From: DATFDN01 sp963818725
GTDB lineage: Bacteria > Pseudomonadota > Alphaproteobacteria > Acetobacterales > Acetobacteraceae
DNA length: 64,000 nt
Assembly (NCBI GenBank): GCA_963818725.1
Contig: CAWFTU010000001.1
Coordinates: 1,054,001 to 1,118,000 of the forward strand
Reading direction: 5' to 3'
Shown: one piece after another, positions 10,048 through 20,299 of the stretch
Layout of the letters: the number at the start of each line of letters is the position of its first letter
Numbering within the stretch: position 1 is the first letter of the stretch
Program-made: the position numbers and the translations under genes
The notes under the pieces: generated by a model
Databases searched by the model: none
Seen by the model: only the letters and a program-made list of their open reading frames with translations
Told to the model about the DNA's origin: nothing

Positions 10048-10510
10048 TTGATGATCTACGCGCGTTTGATGGCCGAGTGTCCGCGCACCATGTTCGGCTC
10101 GGGCGTGCTCTGCCTGCCCAACAAGCACCCGGCGATCGTCGCCGGTGAGGTGGCGCAGTTCGACCATCTCGCGAAGGGCCGCTTCATGCTGGGGATCGGC
10201 CCCGGCGCTGCCCCACCCGATTTCGAGCTGTTCGGCGTGCTCGAGAAGGACCGCATGGAGATGCTCGAGGAGAGCGTCGACGTGATGATCCGGCTGTGGA
10301 CCACAGACCCGCCCTACGACATCCGCGGCAAGTATTGGCAGGCGGTGGTCAAGGACAACGTCCTGGCCGACATCGGCGTCGGCAAGATGACGGTGCCGTA
10401 CCAGCGGCCGCACCCGCCGATCATGCTGCCGTCGATGAGCCGCAACTCGGCGAGCTTGCGGCTCGCGGCGCTTCGCGGGTGGCACATGACCTCTGCAAAT
10501 TTCGTGCCGA
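10048..10510 (+). pseudogene. LLM-class flavin-dependent oxidoreductase, fragment
   Basis: The frame encodes the middle of a bacterial luciferase-like monooxygenase: MFGSGVLCLPNKHPAIVAGEVAQFDHL, GRFMLGIGPGAAPPDFELFG, MLEESVDVMIRLWT, PYDIRGKYW, RPHPPIMLPSMS, GWHMTSANFVPTE. The first about 60 residues of the family and the whole C-terminal half are absent. At about 10500 it fuses to a fragment of an unrelated gene. The 5' truncation lies about 80 bases from the start of the sugar-transferase gene. It is non-functional. Confidence 0.8.
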
Positions 10511-10823
10511 CGGAGGCGATATCGGCAGCCACATCATTGACCTGGCGCGCTACCTGGTCGGCGAGATCGAGGCCGTCAATGCGCTGGTGCATACCTACAT
10601 CACGGAACGACCTGAGCAAACCGGGGCCTTCGACAAGCTGGGCAGCGGGGAGCGTCGCGCGAACGCACCGAAGCGTCCGGTGGATGTCGATGACGAGTCG
10701 CTGGTGCTGCTGCGGTTTGCCGGCGGCGCAACGGGAGCAATCGGGGCGACGCGCAACGCGTACAGTCGCAATAACGATTTGGGCCTCGAGCCGCATGGCA
10801 GTGCCGGCAGCATCATCACGTGA
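10500..10823 (+). pseudogene. Gfo/Idh/MocA-type oxidoreductase, internal fragment
   Basis: From the junction onward a different frame reads RADGGDIGSHIIDLARYLVGEI, the conserved C-terminal alpha/beta domain of NAD(P)-dependent Gfo/Idh/MocA dehydrogenases. It continues through FAGGATGAIGATRNAYSRNNDLGLEPHGSAGSI to a stop at 10823. The Rossmann domain is gone and the end is truncated. The fusion point shares the bases CGTGCCGACGGA with the luciferase-like fragment, suggesting joining at microhomology. Confidence 0.75.
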
Positions 10824-10825
10824 CC

Positions 10826-11084
10826 TCAATGCCGTTGGTGGACCTTACCTACTCGCCTCCGAGGGCGGCTCCAAGTATGGTGGCGCAATGATGGACGTGA
10901 GCGGGATCCGGGGCAGGACCGGAGATGGAACGGCGGCCATGAGGCATTCCTCGGCGCGACCAGGCAATGGGCACTCTTGCCTTGCCGCAACGCTCGCTCG
11001 CCGCACGGGGCGGCCCAGCGGACTATGGATTTGCGCCGGGGGCAGACGCTTGAAGCGGTTTCCTAATGCAGGGCGGAGAAACAT
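10826..11084. other. degenerate remnant upstream of cupin gene
   Basis: No intact ORF. Short protein-like traces around 11010-11070 (GGPADYGFAPGADA) suggest it is the decayed tail of the Gfo/Idh-type gene. The last bases hold the likely ribosome-binding site GGCGGAG before the cupin start. Confidence 0.35.
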
Positions 11085-11375
11085 ATGGCCAGCGAGCGGA
11101 TAAGCGCGGTTCCCACCGTACAGGTAGACAATTCCCGTATGCGGGTTACGCTATGGAAGTTCGCCCCTGGCGCTTCGACAGGGTTTCACCGGCACGAGTT
11201 TGACTACTGTGTTGTCCCGCTGACAACTGGTCGTCTGCGTATCGAGGAGAAAGGCACAACCAGGGAGGTGGAACTGGTTGCTGGCCAGTCCTATAGCCGC
11301 GAAGCGGGGGTGGAGCATGATGTTATCAACCCCAACCTGTTCGAATTCGTGTTCGTCGACGTTGAGCTGAAGTAA
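11085..11375 (+). CDS. small cupin-domain protein
   Basis: A 96-residue single-domain cupin. Motif 1 is GASTGFHRHEFDYCVVPLTTG, with the metal-ligand His pair HRH and Glu; motif 2 is GVEHDVINPNLFEFVFVD. Cupins of this size act as metal-dependent isomerases, dioxygenases or ligand sensors; no substrate can be assigned. GGGCGGAG upstream of the ATG looks like the ribosome-binding site. It lies directly before the carbamoyl-amino-acid amidohydrolase gene, 190 bases upstream, so a role in the same catabolic unit is possible but unproven. Confidence 0.85.
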   Translation: MASERISAVPTVQVDNSRMRVTLWKFAPGASTGFHRHEFDYCVVPLTTGRLRIEEKGTTREVELVAGQSYSREAGVEHDVINPNLFEFVFVDVELK

Positions 11376-12463
11376 CATACCCCGGCCGGTCTGCGCGTCG
11401 GGAGATCGATCATGATCCCGCCTGATGTGCCGGGTGGAGAGGCTATTGGTTGCGCGTCAGTCGATCACGCCCGGCAGTCGGTCGTATCGACTCAGTCGAC
11501 GCGATCAACTCGCGCGGCCAGGAACTGCTTGACTCAATCCCTAACTTTAGAGGCTAGTCCGCCCTATGAGCTCGCGCATTCTGGACGTTGCCGCCGCCCA
11601 GTTAGGACCGATAGCACGTAGCGAGACGCGGGCGGAGGTTGTCAAGCGGTTGCTGGCGCTGCTGCGCCAGGCCAAGGACCGCGGCGCAGGGTTCGTGGTG
11701 TTCCCCGAACTCGCGCTCACCACGTCTTTTCCGCGCTGGTTCATCGAGGATCCCGACGAGCTGGACAGCTTCTTTGAAACCGAGATGCCGGGACCCGAGA
11801 CGCGGCGCCTGTTCGATGCGGCGCGGAGTCTCGGGGTCGGCTTCTATCTGGGCTATGCCGAGTTGGCGCGGGAGAACGGCCGCCGGACGCACTTCAACAC
11901 GTCGATCCTGGTCGACCGCTCTGGCGAGATCATCGGCCGTTACCGCAAGGTGCATTTGCCCGGTCACGCCGAGCGCCGCCCCGAGCGCGCCTTCCAGCAC
12001 TTGGAAAAGCGTTACTTCAAGGTGGGCAACCTGGGTTTCCCGGTTTGGCGCACCATGGACGCGATCATGGGCATGTGCATCTGTAACGACCGCCGGTGGC
12101 CGGAGACCTATCGCGTCATGGGCTTGCAGGGCGTGGAGCTGATCGCGCTTGGCTACAACACGCCAGTGGGCCACACCGGCTTCCCCGATGTGGACGGTTT
12201 AAGCCACTTCCATAACCACTTGTCGATGCAGGCGGGCGCCTACCAAAACTCGACCTGGGTGGTCGGCGCCGCGAAACGCGGCACCGAGGAAGGATCGCTG
12301 ATGATCGGGCAGAGCGCGATCATCGCACCGTCCGGCGAGATCGTCGCCGTCTCCGTCTCGCTCGAGGACGAGATCATCACGGCGCGGTGCGATCTCGAGC
12401 TGGGCCGCCGCTATCGGGAGACGATCTTCGACCTCGCGCTGCACCGGCAGCCGGAGCAATACC

Positions 12464-13508
12464 CCGCTTATCGGCCAATCGACCCGTCACGGGTAGACGC
12501 CTTTGTGGGTCAGACGGGACGACGCAGCGACGGCACGGCAAAGCGCGTTGACCATGCCTCGCATGTTGCGGCGCCGGTTGGTGGTCCAGCAGAAGGCGCC
12601 GAGATAGTCGGGCAGATGCTTGGGGGAGAGCCGCTTGTGGGTGGCCTTGAGCGCGGTACTGAGATTGGCGACCAGGGTGTTGACGGTGAAGAACGGGGCG
12701 CTGCGCTCGCGCTCCGGACGCCCGCCGCCGGTGACGGTGGCGACATGCGTCCGCCCGGCTTCACCGAAGGCGTTGAACGCCCGCAAGCCGTCCGTGTGCA
12801 CAGTCGCGCCGGCGGCGATGTGGGCATCGCGGAACGCGGCCACCGCCTCGCTGGAGAAGGCGCTGACCGCGCGCATCGCGACATGGCCCATGCGCCCGTC
12901 CGCATGCCGCTCGCAGGCGACGATGACGCAGGTCTTGCCTTCGGTTCCGCTGCCTTGGTTCCTTTCACCTCCCAGACACACGTCATCCGCCTCCACTACC
13001 GGCGGCGCGGCATCGTCGTCGCTCGCGCCCCCGAGCGAATAGCGCTCCGTCCGCTCGGTCATGGCGTGGCGGAGCCGCTTGTGCAGATACCAGGCCGTCT
13101 CATAGCCCAGGCCCAACCTGCGGCCGAGCTCGACCGCCGAGATCGCCTGTTTGGTGCTGCTCATCAGGTGCATGGCGCGGAACCAAGTGGTCAGAGACAG
13201 CTTGGTGTCCGCCATCACGGTGCCCGCGGTGACCGACCAACGTCGGCCGCAGCGCGTGCAGCCGACACGGCGGCCGTAGACATAGCTCTTCAGATTGGCG
13301 CAGCGCGGGCAAGGCATTCCTTCACGTTGGCGCGCCGCCACCAACGCCGCCAGACACTGACCCTCCGTCCCGTAGAGTCGTTCGAACTCAACGTCCGTCA
13401 GCCCCTTCATGATTGCCCGCACCGTTCTGCTCCGAGACGCCGCGTTCAGAGCGACTTTGCGCTTCCCTGCTGCAAAGTACAAGAGCGGGTCGATTGGCCG
13501 ATAAGCGG
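12464..13508 (-). mobile_element. IS1595-family-like element #2
   Basis: The inverted ends read CCGCTTATCGGCCAATCGAC on the left and its perfect complement on the right (about 13487-13508). The direct repeat GGAGCAATACC (11 bp maximal, 12453-12463 and 13509-13519) flanks the element. Within it lies the true target duplication, ambiguous by one to three bases because the ends share C/G runs. Excision rejoins the carbamoylase frame as PEQYRLIVERKG. It is a different lineage from IS1595-type element #1. Confidence 0.88.
12487..13410 (-). CDS. IS1595-family transposase #2
   Basis: From the ATG at 13410 (307 residues), MKGLTDVEFERLYGTEGQC begins the conserved N-terminus, so the longer upstream frame is not used. 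The zinc ribbon CPRCAN...CTRCGRRWS is followed by TVMADTKLSLTTWF and the helix ELGRRLGLGYETAWYLHKRLR. The catalytic core has VVEADDVCLGG (first Asp), TVHTDGLRAF (second Asp) and the C-terminal HKRLSPKHLPDYLGAFCWTTNRR motif. The ORF is intact from start to stop, so this copy may be active. Confidence 0.92.
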   Translation of the reverse strand: MKGLTDVEFERLYGTEGQCLAALVAARQREGMPCPRCANLKSYVYGRRVGCTRCGRRWSVTAGTVMADTKLSLTTWFRAMHLMSSTKQAISAVELGRRLGLGYETAWYLHKRLRHAMTERTERYSLGGASDDDAAPPVVEADDVCLGGERNQGSGTEGKTCVIVACERHADGRMGHVAMRAVSAFSSEAVAAFRDAHIAAGATVHTDGLRAFNAFGEAGRTHVATVTGGGRPERERSAPFFTVNTLVANLSTALKATHKRLSPKHLPDYLGAFCWTTNRRRNMRGMVNALCRAVAASSRLTHKGVYP

Positions 13509-13693
13509 GGAGCAATACCGCTTGATCGTGGAGCGGAAGGGCCCTGTCCCTCCAAACTAGCCGGACAGATCGGGCATCCGCGAACGGCGGGGGACCTTGC
13601 GTGACCCTCGACAAGGCGCAACGCTGAGGCTGCGACGGCTATGGCGACGTCGCCGGAGCGTCCTAGGTCGCTGGGAGAGCTTGGGAGTCTGGA

Positions 13694-15772
13694 ATGAAGG
13701 TGGTCGGCGTCGATGTCGGGGGCACGTTCACCGACCTGGTTTACTGCGATCTCGACAGCGGGGAGATCGCGATCCACAAGGTTGTGACGACGCCCGAAGA
13801 TCCCTCGCAAGCCGTGATCGCGGGCGTGCGCGAACTGAGCGAGGCGGCGGAGGTGGCCCTCGCCGACACCGACTTCGTCTTTCACGGCACGACAACGGCG
13901 ACCAACGCGGTGTTGGAGAACAAGGGCGCGCGCGCCGGAATGATCACCAACGAGGGCTTCCGGGACATCACCCACATCGGCCGCCACCAGCGCGTCGAGC
14001 ACTACTCGATCATGCAGGACCTGCCGTGGCAGAGCCGACCTTTGGTCCAACGCCGCCACCGCAAGGTGGTGGGCGGACGCATCGTGCCGCCCACAGGCGA
14101 GGAGCTGGAGCCGCTGGACGAAGCGGCCGTTCGCCGGGCGGCGGAGGATTTTCGCCAGGAAGGCGTCGAGTCCATCGCGATCTGCTTCCTGTTTTCCTAC
14201 CTCAATCCACGTCACGAGGAGCGCGCGCGGCAGATCGTGCGCGAGGCGCTGCCTGACACGTTCGTCACCACCTCCTCCACCGTGTCTCCGCAGTTCCGCG
14301 AGTTCGAGCGCTTCACCACCGCAGCGCTCGCGGCGTTCATCGGCCCGAAGGTGCGCCGCTACATCGACCGCCTGCACGCCGCGCTGGCGAAGGCGGGGCT
14401 CGCCGGCGACCTGCGCATCATGTCGTCCAACGGCGGCGTGGCCACCGTCGGTATGGTGCAGGACAAACCGGCGCTGACACTGCTCTCGGGACTCGCGGCG
14501 GGCGTGCTCGGCGGCGCCTGGATCGGCGATCTCGCCAGCCGACCGCGGCTGATCACTTTCGATATCGGGGGCACCAGCGCCGACATCGGCATCGTCGTTG
14601 ACGGGCATTTCGCCGAGACGGACGCGCGCTCCACGGCGATTGCCGGCTTCCCGCTGCTGATGCCGATGATTGACGTTCACACGATCGGCGCGGGCGGCGG
14701 CTCGGTCGCCTATGTCGATCGCGGCGGCGCGTTCCGTGTCGGGCCGCGCAGCGCGGGCGCCGTGCCGGGGCCCGCGGCCTACGGGCGCGGCGGCACGGAG
14801 CCGACCGTCACCGACGCCAACCTCGTGCTCGGACGGCTCGACGAGCGCGACTTCCTGGGCGGCGGCATGCGGCTGGACACGGCCGCCTCGCGCCGGGTCG
14901 TGGCGGCCCTGGCCGAGCAACTTGGCCTGCCGCTGAACGACACGGCCGAAGGCGTCCTCACTCTGATCAACAGCAACATGGCCAACGCGATCCGTTCGCG
15001 CACGATCCAGAAAGGCATCGACCCGCGTGGCTTCACGCTCGTCGCCTTCGGGGGCGCCGGTCCGCTGCACGGTGCCGAGGTTGCGCAGATTCTGGACATC
15101 CCTGAAATCCTGGTCCCGCCTTTTCCGGGCATTACGTCCGCGATGGGGCTGCTGACCACCGATCTGAAATACGATCTCGTACGCACCCAGTTCCAGGTCA
15201 GCGGCGCGGTCGACCTGAGCAAGCTCAATCGCAACTTGTGGGAGATGGAGGCCGAACTGCACCAGCAGTTTATCGCCGACCGCGTCCCGGCGGAGCGGGT
15301 TGTCTATTCGCGCAATGGCGATTTGCGCTATGTCGGCCAGGGCTACGAACTCAAGATCCCGCTGCCCGCGGGCGAGATTTCACCGGAGGCCCTGGAGGAC
15401 GTGTGGCAGGCTTTCCACCGTCGCCATACCGCCGAGTACGGTCACGCATTCGAGAGCAGCCCAATCGAGATCGTCAACGTCCATGTCACCGGGACCGGGC
15501 GCATGCCGAAGCTGCGGGCGCTGCGCGCGCCCGAGGGCGGCTCGTTGGAGCAGGCGAAGATCCGCGTCGGAAGCTGCGTCTTCCAAGTCGAGGGCGAGCT
15601 CGCCAGCTACGACACGACGTTCTACCAGCGCACGAAGCTGCCGGCCGGAGTGCCAGTCGCGGGGCCCGCGATCGTCGTGCAGCGTGACAGCACCACGCTC
15701 ATTCCGCCTCGGGCCAATGCGGAGGTCGATCACGTCGGGAACATCATCATCAGGCTTGGGGGAATGCGATGA
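13694..15772 (+). CDS. hyuA: hydantoinase/oxoprolinase subunit A (HyuA-like)
   Basis: A complete 692-residue protein. The N-terminal Hydant_A_N domain starts VGVDVGGTFTDLVYCD, an ATP-binding phosphate loop of the actin-like fold, with FHGTTTATNAVLENKGA. The central Hydantoinase_A domain has TFDIGGTSADIGIV, DVHTIGAGGGSVAYVD, GPRSAGAVPGPAAYGRGG and VAFGGAGPLHG. With HyuB it forms an ATP-dependent complex that opens hydantoin-like or N-methylhydantoin rings (creatinine/hydantoin catabolism; 5-oxoproline in some relatives). The stop overlaps the hyuB start (ATGA), which implies translational coupling. The gene is intact, but its obligatory partner is broken. Confidence 0.95.
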   Translation: MKVVGVDVGGTFTDLVYCDLDSGEIAIHKVVTTPEDPSQAVIAGVRELSEAAEVALADTDFVFHGTTTATNAVLENKGARAGMITNEGFRDITHIGRHQRVEHYSIMQDLPWQSRPLVQRRHRKVVGGRIVPPTGEELEPLDEAAVRRAAEDFRQEGVESIAICFLFSYLNPRHEERARQIVREALPDTFVTTSSTVSPQFREFERFTTAALAAFIGPKVRRYIDRLHAALAKAGLAGDLRIMSSNGGVATVGMVQDKPALTLLSGLAAGVLGGAWIGDLASRPRLITFDIGGTSADIGIVVDGHFAETDARSTAIAGFPLLMPMIDVHTIGAGGGSVAYVDRGGAFRVGPRSAGAVPGPAAYGRGGTEPTVTDANLVLGRLDERDFLGGGMRLDTAASRRVVAALAEQLGLPLNDTAEGVLTLINSNMANAIRSRTIQKGIDPRGFTLVAFGGAGPLHGAEVAQILDIPEILVPPFPGITSAMGLLTTDLKYDLVRTQFQVSGAVDLSKLNRNLWEMEAELHQQFIADRVPAERVVYSRNGDLRYVGQGYELKIPLPAGEISPEALEDVWQAFHRRHTAEYGHAFESSPIEIVNVHVTGTGRMPKLRALRAPEGGSLEQAKIRVGSCVFQVEGELASYDTTFYQRTKLPAGVPVAGPAIVVQRDSTTLIPPRANAEVDHVGNIIIRLGGMR

Positions 15773-17554
15773 ACGATGACATTGGAGGCGCCCTCGCCGC
15801 GCGCAGCACTCGCGTCGATCCGATCACGGCGGCTGTGATCCATGGCGCGCTCGAGAGCATCGCGATCGAGATGGGCCACAAGCTCATGCGAATGAGCTAC
15901 TCGAGCATCCTCCGCGAGTCGGAGGATTTCGGCGCGGCGATCACGGATGCCGACGGCAACCAGCTTTGTGAATGCAAGATGAGCACGCCGCTGTAGTCCG
16001 GGCCGATACCCGGCTACGTCCGTGGCATCCGTGCTGCGTTGGACGCGCGCGGCGAGACGATCCGCCCGGGCGATATCATCATGCACAATGATCCATATGG
16101 CGGCGCGTCGCATGGTCCGGATGTCGCCTTCTGCGTCTCGGTATTCCTTGATGGCAATCTGATCGGCTTTTCGACGACAACGGCGCATCATCTCGATATC
16201 GGGGCGCTGACGCCTGGGAGCGCCGGCATTGTCGATGCCGTCGACGCGTACGCCGAGGGCCTCCAATTTAAGGCGATCAAGGTCGTGGAGGAGGGAAAGA
16301 CGAACAGTGCCGTCTGGCACATGCTGCGCGACAACATTCGCGCCTCCAAGCTCGTCGTCGGCGACATGGAGGCGCAGATCAAGGCCGCCCAGATCGGCGC
16401 CGACCGCTATCTCGCGCTGGTGAACCAATATGGTATGGAAACGGTTAGCCGCGCTTGTCTTGATCTGATGGACTACTCCGAGCGGATGATGCGCGACGCG
16501 ATACGCGCACTGCCCGACGGCACCTATCGCGCCGAGACCTTTATTGACGGGTACCTCGACAGCTCCGACCCGGCGCGGCGTGATCTGCCGATCCGTGTGG
16601 CGCTCATTGTTGCCGACGACGAGATCACCGTCGATCTGACCGGCACCGCGCCGCAGGTACCGGACAAGCCGATCAACATGCCTTTCGTGGGCACCGTCGA
16701 TTGCGCGGTGTGGCTCACGCTGCGGTCCATCCTGCTGGACCCCGCGGTCTACGGCAACGTGCCGCAGAACTCGGGCCTGACGCGCCCGATCCGTATCGTC
16801 GCTCCCCAGGGCACGCTCGCCAACCCGACTTTCCCAGCTCCGGTGATCGCGCGCTTCACGCCAGGCAACGCGCTTGCCGACACCGTGATGAAGGCGCTTG
16901 CCCTGGCGGTGCCACGGCAGGTCAGCGCCGGAATCGGCAATCTTCGCTGCATCGCCTTCTCCGGCCTCGAGGACGGCCGTCACTGGGTCCACATGGAGAT
17001 CCCTGGAAGGCAGCTATGGCGGCCGGCATGGCAAGGATGGCTTGGACGCGGTGGACACGCTCTATGCCAATACCCGCAACAATCCGATCGAGGACATCGA
17101 ATCGCATCTGCCGCTCCGTGTGACCCGTTACGAGATGCGCGACGACGCGCCGGCGGCAGGACGCTGGCGTGGCGGCATCGGCTCGATCCGATCCTTCGCC
17201 TATTTGCGGGACGGCGCCTTCTCGGTGGAGGGTGACGGTCATCGCTACGCGCCTTGGGGATTCGCGGGCGGACAGGACGGCCGCGGCGGCCTCCTCCGGC
17301 TGCTCACCGCGGCAGGCGAAGAGGAACTGCGGTCCAAGGTGCCCTATCACACGGCGCGTGCCGGCGATGTGCTGGTCTCCCTCGGCCCGAACGGCGGCGG
17401 CTATGGCGAGCCGCGCGAGCGCGACGCGGCCGACGTGCTCGCGGACGTGCTGGACGGCTACCTGACAGAGGCAGAGGCGCCGGATTATGGGGTGGTCATC
17501 GTGGACGGCACGCTCGACATGGATGCGACGGCCGCGTTGCGGGCGATGCGCTGA
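15769..17554 (+). pseudogene. hyuB: hydantoinase subunit B (HyuB-like) with amber codon and frameshift
   Basis: ITAAVIHGALESIAIEMGHKLMRMSYS and DIIMHNDPYGGASHGPDVAF identify the Hydantoinase_B family. Codon 76 is TAG at 15994-15996, where homologues read STPLQ-GPIPGYVRG, so a CAG Gln codon has probably become amber. A second lesion, a one-base gain near 17005-17010, shifts HWVHMEI out of frame. The rest (EGSYGGRHGKDGLDAVDTLY to the stop at 17554) reads in another frame. The intact protein would be about 595 residues and pair with HyuA. Unless the amber codon is read through and the shift is a sequencing error, the hydantoinase is inactive. Confidence 0.9.
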
Positions 17555-18284
17555 GCGGATGGGCCATCTGCGCCTGTGGAATTGGCTCGTCCGCGAGAGC
17601 CAGACAACGTCAAATCCGTATGTTTTTAATGAAGTCTGGGATGAAAGCATTGACACGGGCCGCGATCTCGGCCTTTGAGACCTCCAGGAGGTTGGGGCTG
17701 GTCGTCAGTCTAGCTGACGCGGTGCGGAGGCGCGCCGCATCATCGGAAAACTTAAAGAATAGCACTTGAGTCACAGTGCGCGTCGCTTCGATATCAAGGC
17801 AGGACAGGGAGATCTCTGGCTGCCCCTGGGCGTCGCTATCCACCGCAGCGACCTGAAATTTCGCACCCCTCCCGTGCTGGTTATGGCGGTCAAAAAGCGC
17901 GATCCAAGGCGAGTCGGCGGCGATATTCTGGAGGCCGTTGAGCACCGACAGCACGGTCGGCAGCGCCGCGGCCGCCGGACCCAGCATTGCGGTGACAGCC
18001 GGGATGATCGCCTTGTGCACGGCTTGGTGGGCATCCCCCACGGCCTGATCCCGGAATTCAAGATCGCCCATGATCCAACCGGTCCCACGCAGCACTGCAA
18101 CGTATGTGTCATACCACCTCGTGACATCCTGGGGACTGCCGGCGGCCTTATCTGCGGCGAGCTGGGCCAGCAGCAGGCAGTTTGAGATCACCCCCCGCAA
18201 GTCAGCGGCCGTGTTCGTCGCGAACGCGGTCAACTGTGAGCCCACTGCGATGGCCTGCCCCCGGCCTTGGATGCTGAACTCATG

Positions 18285-20058
18285 CAGACCGTGTGAAATC
18301 TTTCTCGGAACGGATTCCGGCTCGGTGGAGGATGCGTTAAACTCGGGGTCATGACGCATATTGCCGGTCACGCCCGCGCCCAGACGCTGCTGCTTCCCGA
18401 ATCGCTCGACGATTACGTCGGCCCCGAGAACCCGGTGCGGTTCATCGAAGCCTTCGTTGATGGATTGGATCTGACCGCAGCGGGCTTTATCCGCGTCTCC
18501 GCCCAGCGAACCGGGCGTCCTGGCTACGCGCCAACGGACCTTCTGAAACTCTACATCTACGGCTATCTGAACCGCGTCCGATCCAGTCGCCGGCTGGAAG
18601 CCGAGACCCATCGCAACATCGAAGTCATTTGGCTGCTGCGTCACCTGAAGCCGGACCACAAGACCATCGCCGATTTCCGCCGCGGTAACCGCAAGGCCTT
18701 CCGTCCGGTCTTTCGCCAGTTCGTGCTGCTGTGCCGCCAGCTGGATCTGTTCGGCCGCGAACTGCTGGCGGTGGATAGCACCCGCATCAAGGCGGTCAAC
18801 AACAAGGACCGCAACTTCACCCGTGCCTCGCTGACCAGGTTTATCGAATTGGCCGATGCCAAGCTCGACGACTATCTGCAAAGGCTCGACCAAAGCGATG
18901 CCGCCGAAAGCACAACAAGTGGCTCGCGGGTCGAGAACCTAGCTGAGAAGATCGCCGCCATCCGCACCCGGCGCACACGCTGCCAAGACATGCTGGCGCA
19001 GCTCGACCGCACCGGCGAGGACCAGATCTCGCTCACCGACCCCGACAGCCGGGCGAGGCTGGCCAAGGTTCCTGCGGCGAAGCCGCTGGAATAGCCAGAC
19101 GAGGGGATGGCAGCGCACACCCATGTTGCCGTGGGCTACAACGTGCAAGTTGCCGTGGACACCAAGCACGAGCTGATCGTCGAGCAGCAGGTCAGCAACC
19201 AGGTCCTCGACATGGGCGAGGCTGGCCAAAGGTTCCGCCAAGCATAGCTTGGTGGAATGGCCAGACGAGGGCTGCTGACGCGGACCGCCGAAGCGGCGAA
19301 GGCAGTCCTGGGCGTCGAGGCAATCGACGCCGTGGCCGACAAGGGTTATTTCAAGATCGAGGACATCGAGGCCTGCGAGAAGGCTGGGATCGTGCCCTAC
19401 GTGCCGCGTCCGCAGCGCGGGCCCTCGGTCAAGGCCGGCTTGTTCCGCAAGGATGAGTTCCGCTATGACGCAGACAGCGACAGCTATGTTTGCCCAGCGG
19501 GTCAGCGGCTGTATCCGTATTCATCGTCGCTGCTGCGTGGGCTGAAGAAGATCAACTACGTCAACAAGCTGGCGTGCGATGATTGCACAATCCGTTCGCA
19601 ATGCACGGGTGGCAAGTTTCGCACGGTCTCTCGTCTGGAGAACGAAGCGGTGTTGGACCGGATGCGGGAGCGTCTGGCCAAGCGCCCTGGTATCCTCGAC
19701 CGTCGGCGCGAGACCGTCGAACACCCGTTCGGCACGACCAAGCAATGGATGAACCAGGGCGCGTTGCTGATGCGTGGCCTGGAGAAGGTCCGCGCCGAGT
19801 TCAGCCTGACCGCGCTCGCCTACAATCTGAGGCGGGTGCTGAATATCGTCGGGTTCGCCGAGTTGATGGCCGTGGTAGCAGCCTGAAAGGCTGCTGCTGG
19901 CGGGTTTTCCCGGACTGGCTGGCATGATCGCCGACAGCCACGATGTGGAACCGGGGATTTCTTGGAATTTGCCGGTTTGGCTCACCAGGACCTCGGCGTG
20001 CACTTCTGACTGCCAATTTTGTCAGCATTACCGCTCCAGCGAGTTTTCGCACGGCCTG
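18285..20058 (+). mobile_element. IS1182-family-like element, copy A (1774 bp)
   Basis: The inverted ends begin CAGACCGTGTGAAA (left) and CAGGCCGTGCGAAAAC (right, read inward). A 4-bp target duplication CATG flanks the element (18281-18284 and 20059-20062), and the pre-insertion site is the palindrome CTCATGAG. The element is exactly 54 bp longer than copy B (42267-43986). The excess is an internal partial duplication near 19215-19270. Confidence 0.92.
18351..19886 (+). pseudogene. IS1182-type transposase, copy A, with amber and inserted stop
   Basis: The N-terminal half (MTHIAGHARAQTLLLPESLDDYVG to AKPLE) contains the first catalytic region, ELLAVDSTRIKAVNN. It ends at an in-frame TAG at 19092-19094. 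Reading continues in the same frame as PDEGMAAHTHVAVGYNVQVAVD. After VLDMG a 54-bp insertion carries a second in-frame TAG. Translation can resume at 19257 with MARRGLLTRTAEAAKAVLGVEAIDAVADKGYF (second Asp), ending with ETVEHPFGT and GLEKVRAEFSL (Glu region). The first TAG is shared with copy B; the 54-bp insertion is private to this copy and should inactivate it. Confidence 0.9.
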
Positions 20059-20299
20059 CATGAGGTTTGCGAAGCGCGGCCGTGATGGCGGCTCCGGCAA
20101 GTTCAGGCCAGTGATAAAGGCAGAAACCGAAGTCGCCTGAGTCATCACATCTTTCCGGGAAACAATTAACGCGTTTTTCAACAATATCCAAGCGTTCAAG
20201 GGTATTCAAGCCATGGGCAAAACGCGCACGGCCGTCTGAGCGCAAGCGGCCGTCACAATGAAGTGGTCGCCGCCATAGCGTCACCTAAGGTTAGGGCTT

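Larger units (their letters stand above)
11566..13560 (+). pseudogene. N-carbamoyl-D-amino-acid amidohydrolase-like nitrilase-family enzyme, 3' end split by an IS
   Basis: Residues 1-305 form a carbon-nitrogen hydrolase with the Glu-Lys-Cys triad: E48 in FPELALTTSFP, K128 in YRKVHLPG and C173 in MCICNDRRWPE. The positions agree closely with classical D-carbamoylases (DCase). Coding is interrupted after RQPEQY (12460) by an IS1595-type element. The true C-terminus RLIVERKGPVPPN lies beyond it and ends at 13560. The frame runs through the IS without a stop, giving a 664-residue chimera of IS-derived sequence. DCase hydrolyses N-carbamoyl-amino acids to amino acid, CO2 and ammonia, the step after hydantoin opening, which fits the adjacent hyuA/hyuB. 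Confidence 0.88.
17610..20145 (-). pseudogene. unknown protein split by IS1182 copy A
   Basis: The C-terminal part (about 225 residues, 17610-18284) reads LRGVISNCLLLAQLAADKAAG, then an Ala/Leu-rich membrane-like stretch AVTAMLGPAAAALPTVLSVL, and ends FIPDFIKNIRI. The likely N-terminus (MTQATSVSAFITGLNLPE...) starts at 20145 with GGAAAG upstream as ribosome-binding site and runs to the IS right end. The 4-bp duplication CATG flanks the IS, but rejoining the halves leaves them one base out of frame, so there is an additional indel. I do not recognise the family; helix content and the hydrophobic segment suggest a membrane-interacting protein, but that is only a guess. Confidence 0.55.

Noticed and set aside
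13388..15262. A 624-codon minus-strand ORF opposite hyuA
   Set aside because: Antisense frame of a well-defined HyuA with high-GC codon bias; no protein-like features.
15730..16992. A 420-codon minus-strand ORF opposite hyuB
   Set aside because: It mirrors the hyuB coding strand; composition Asp/Arg/His-rich without domains.
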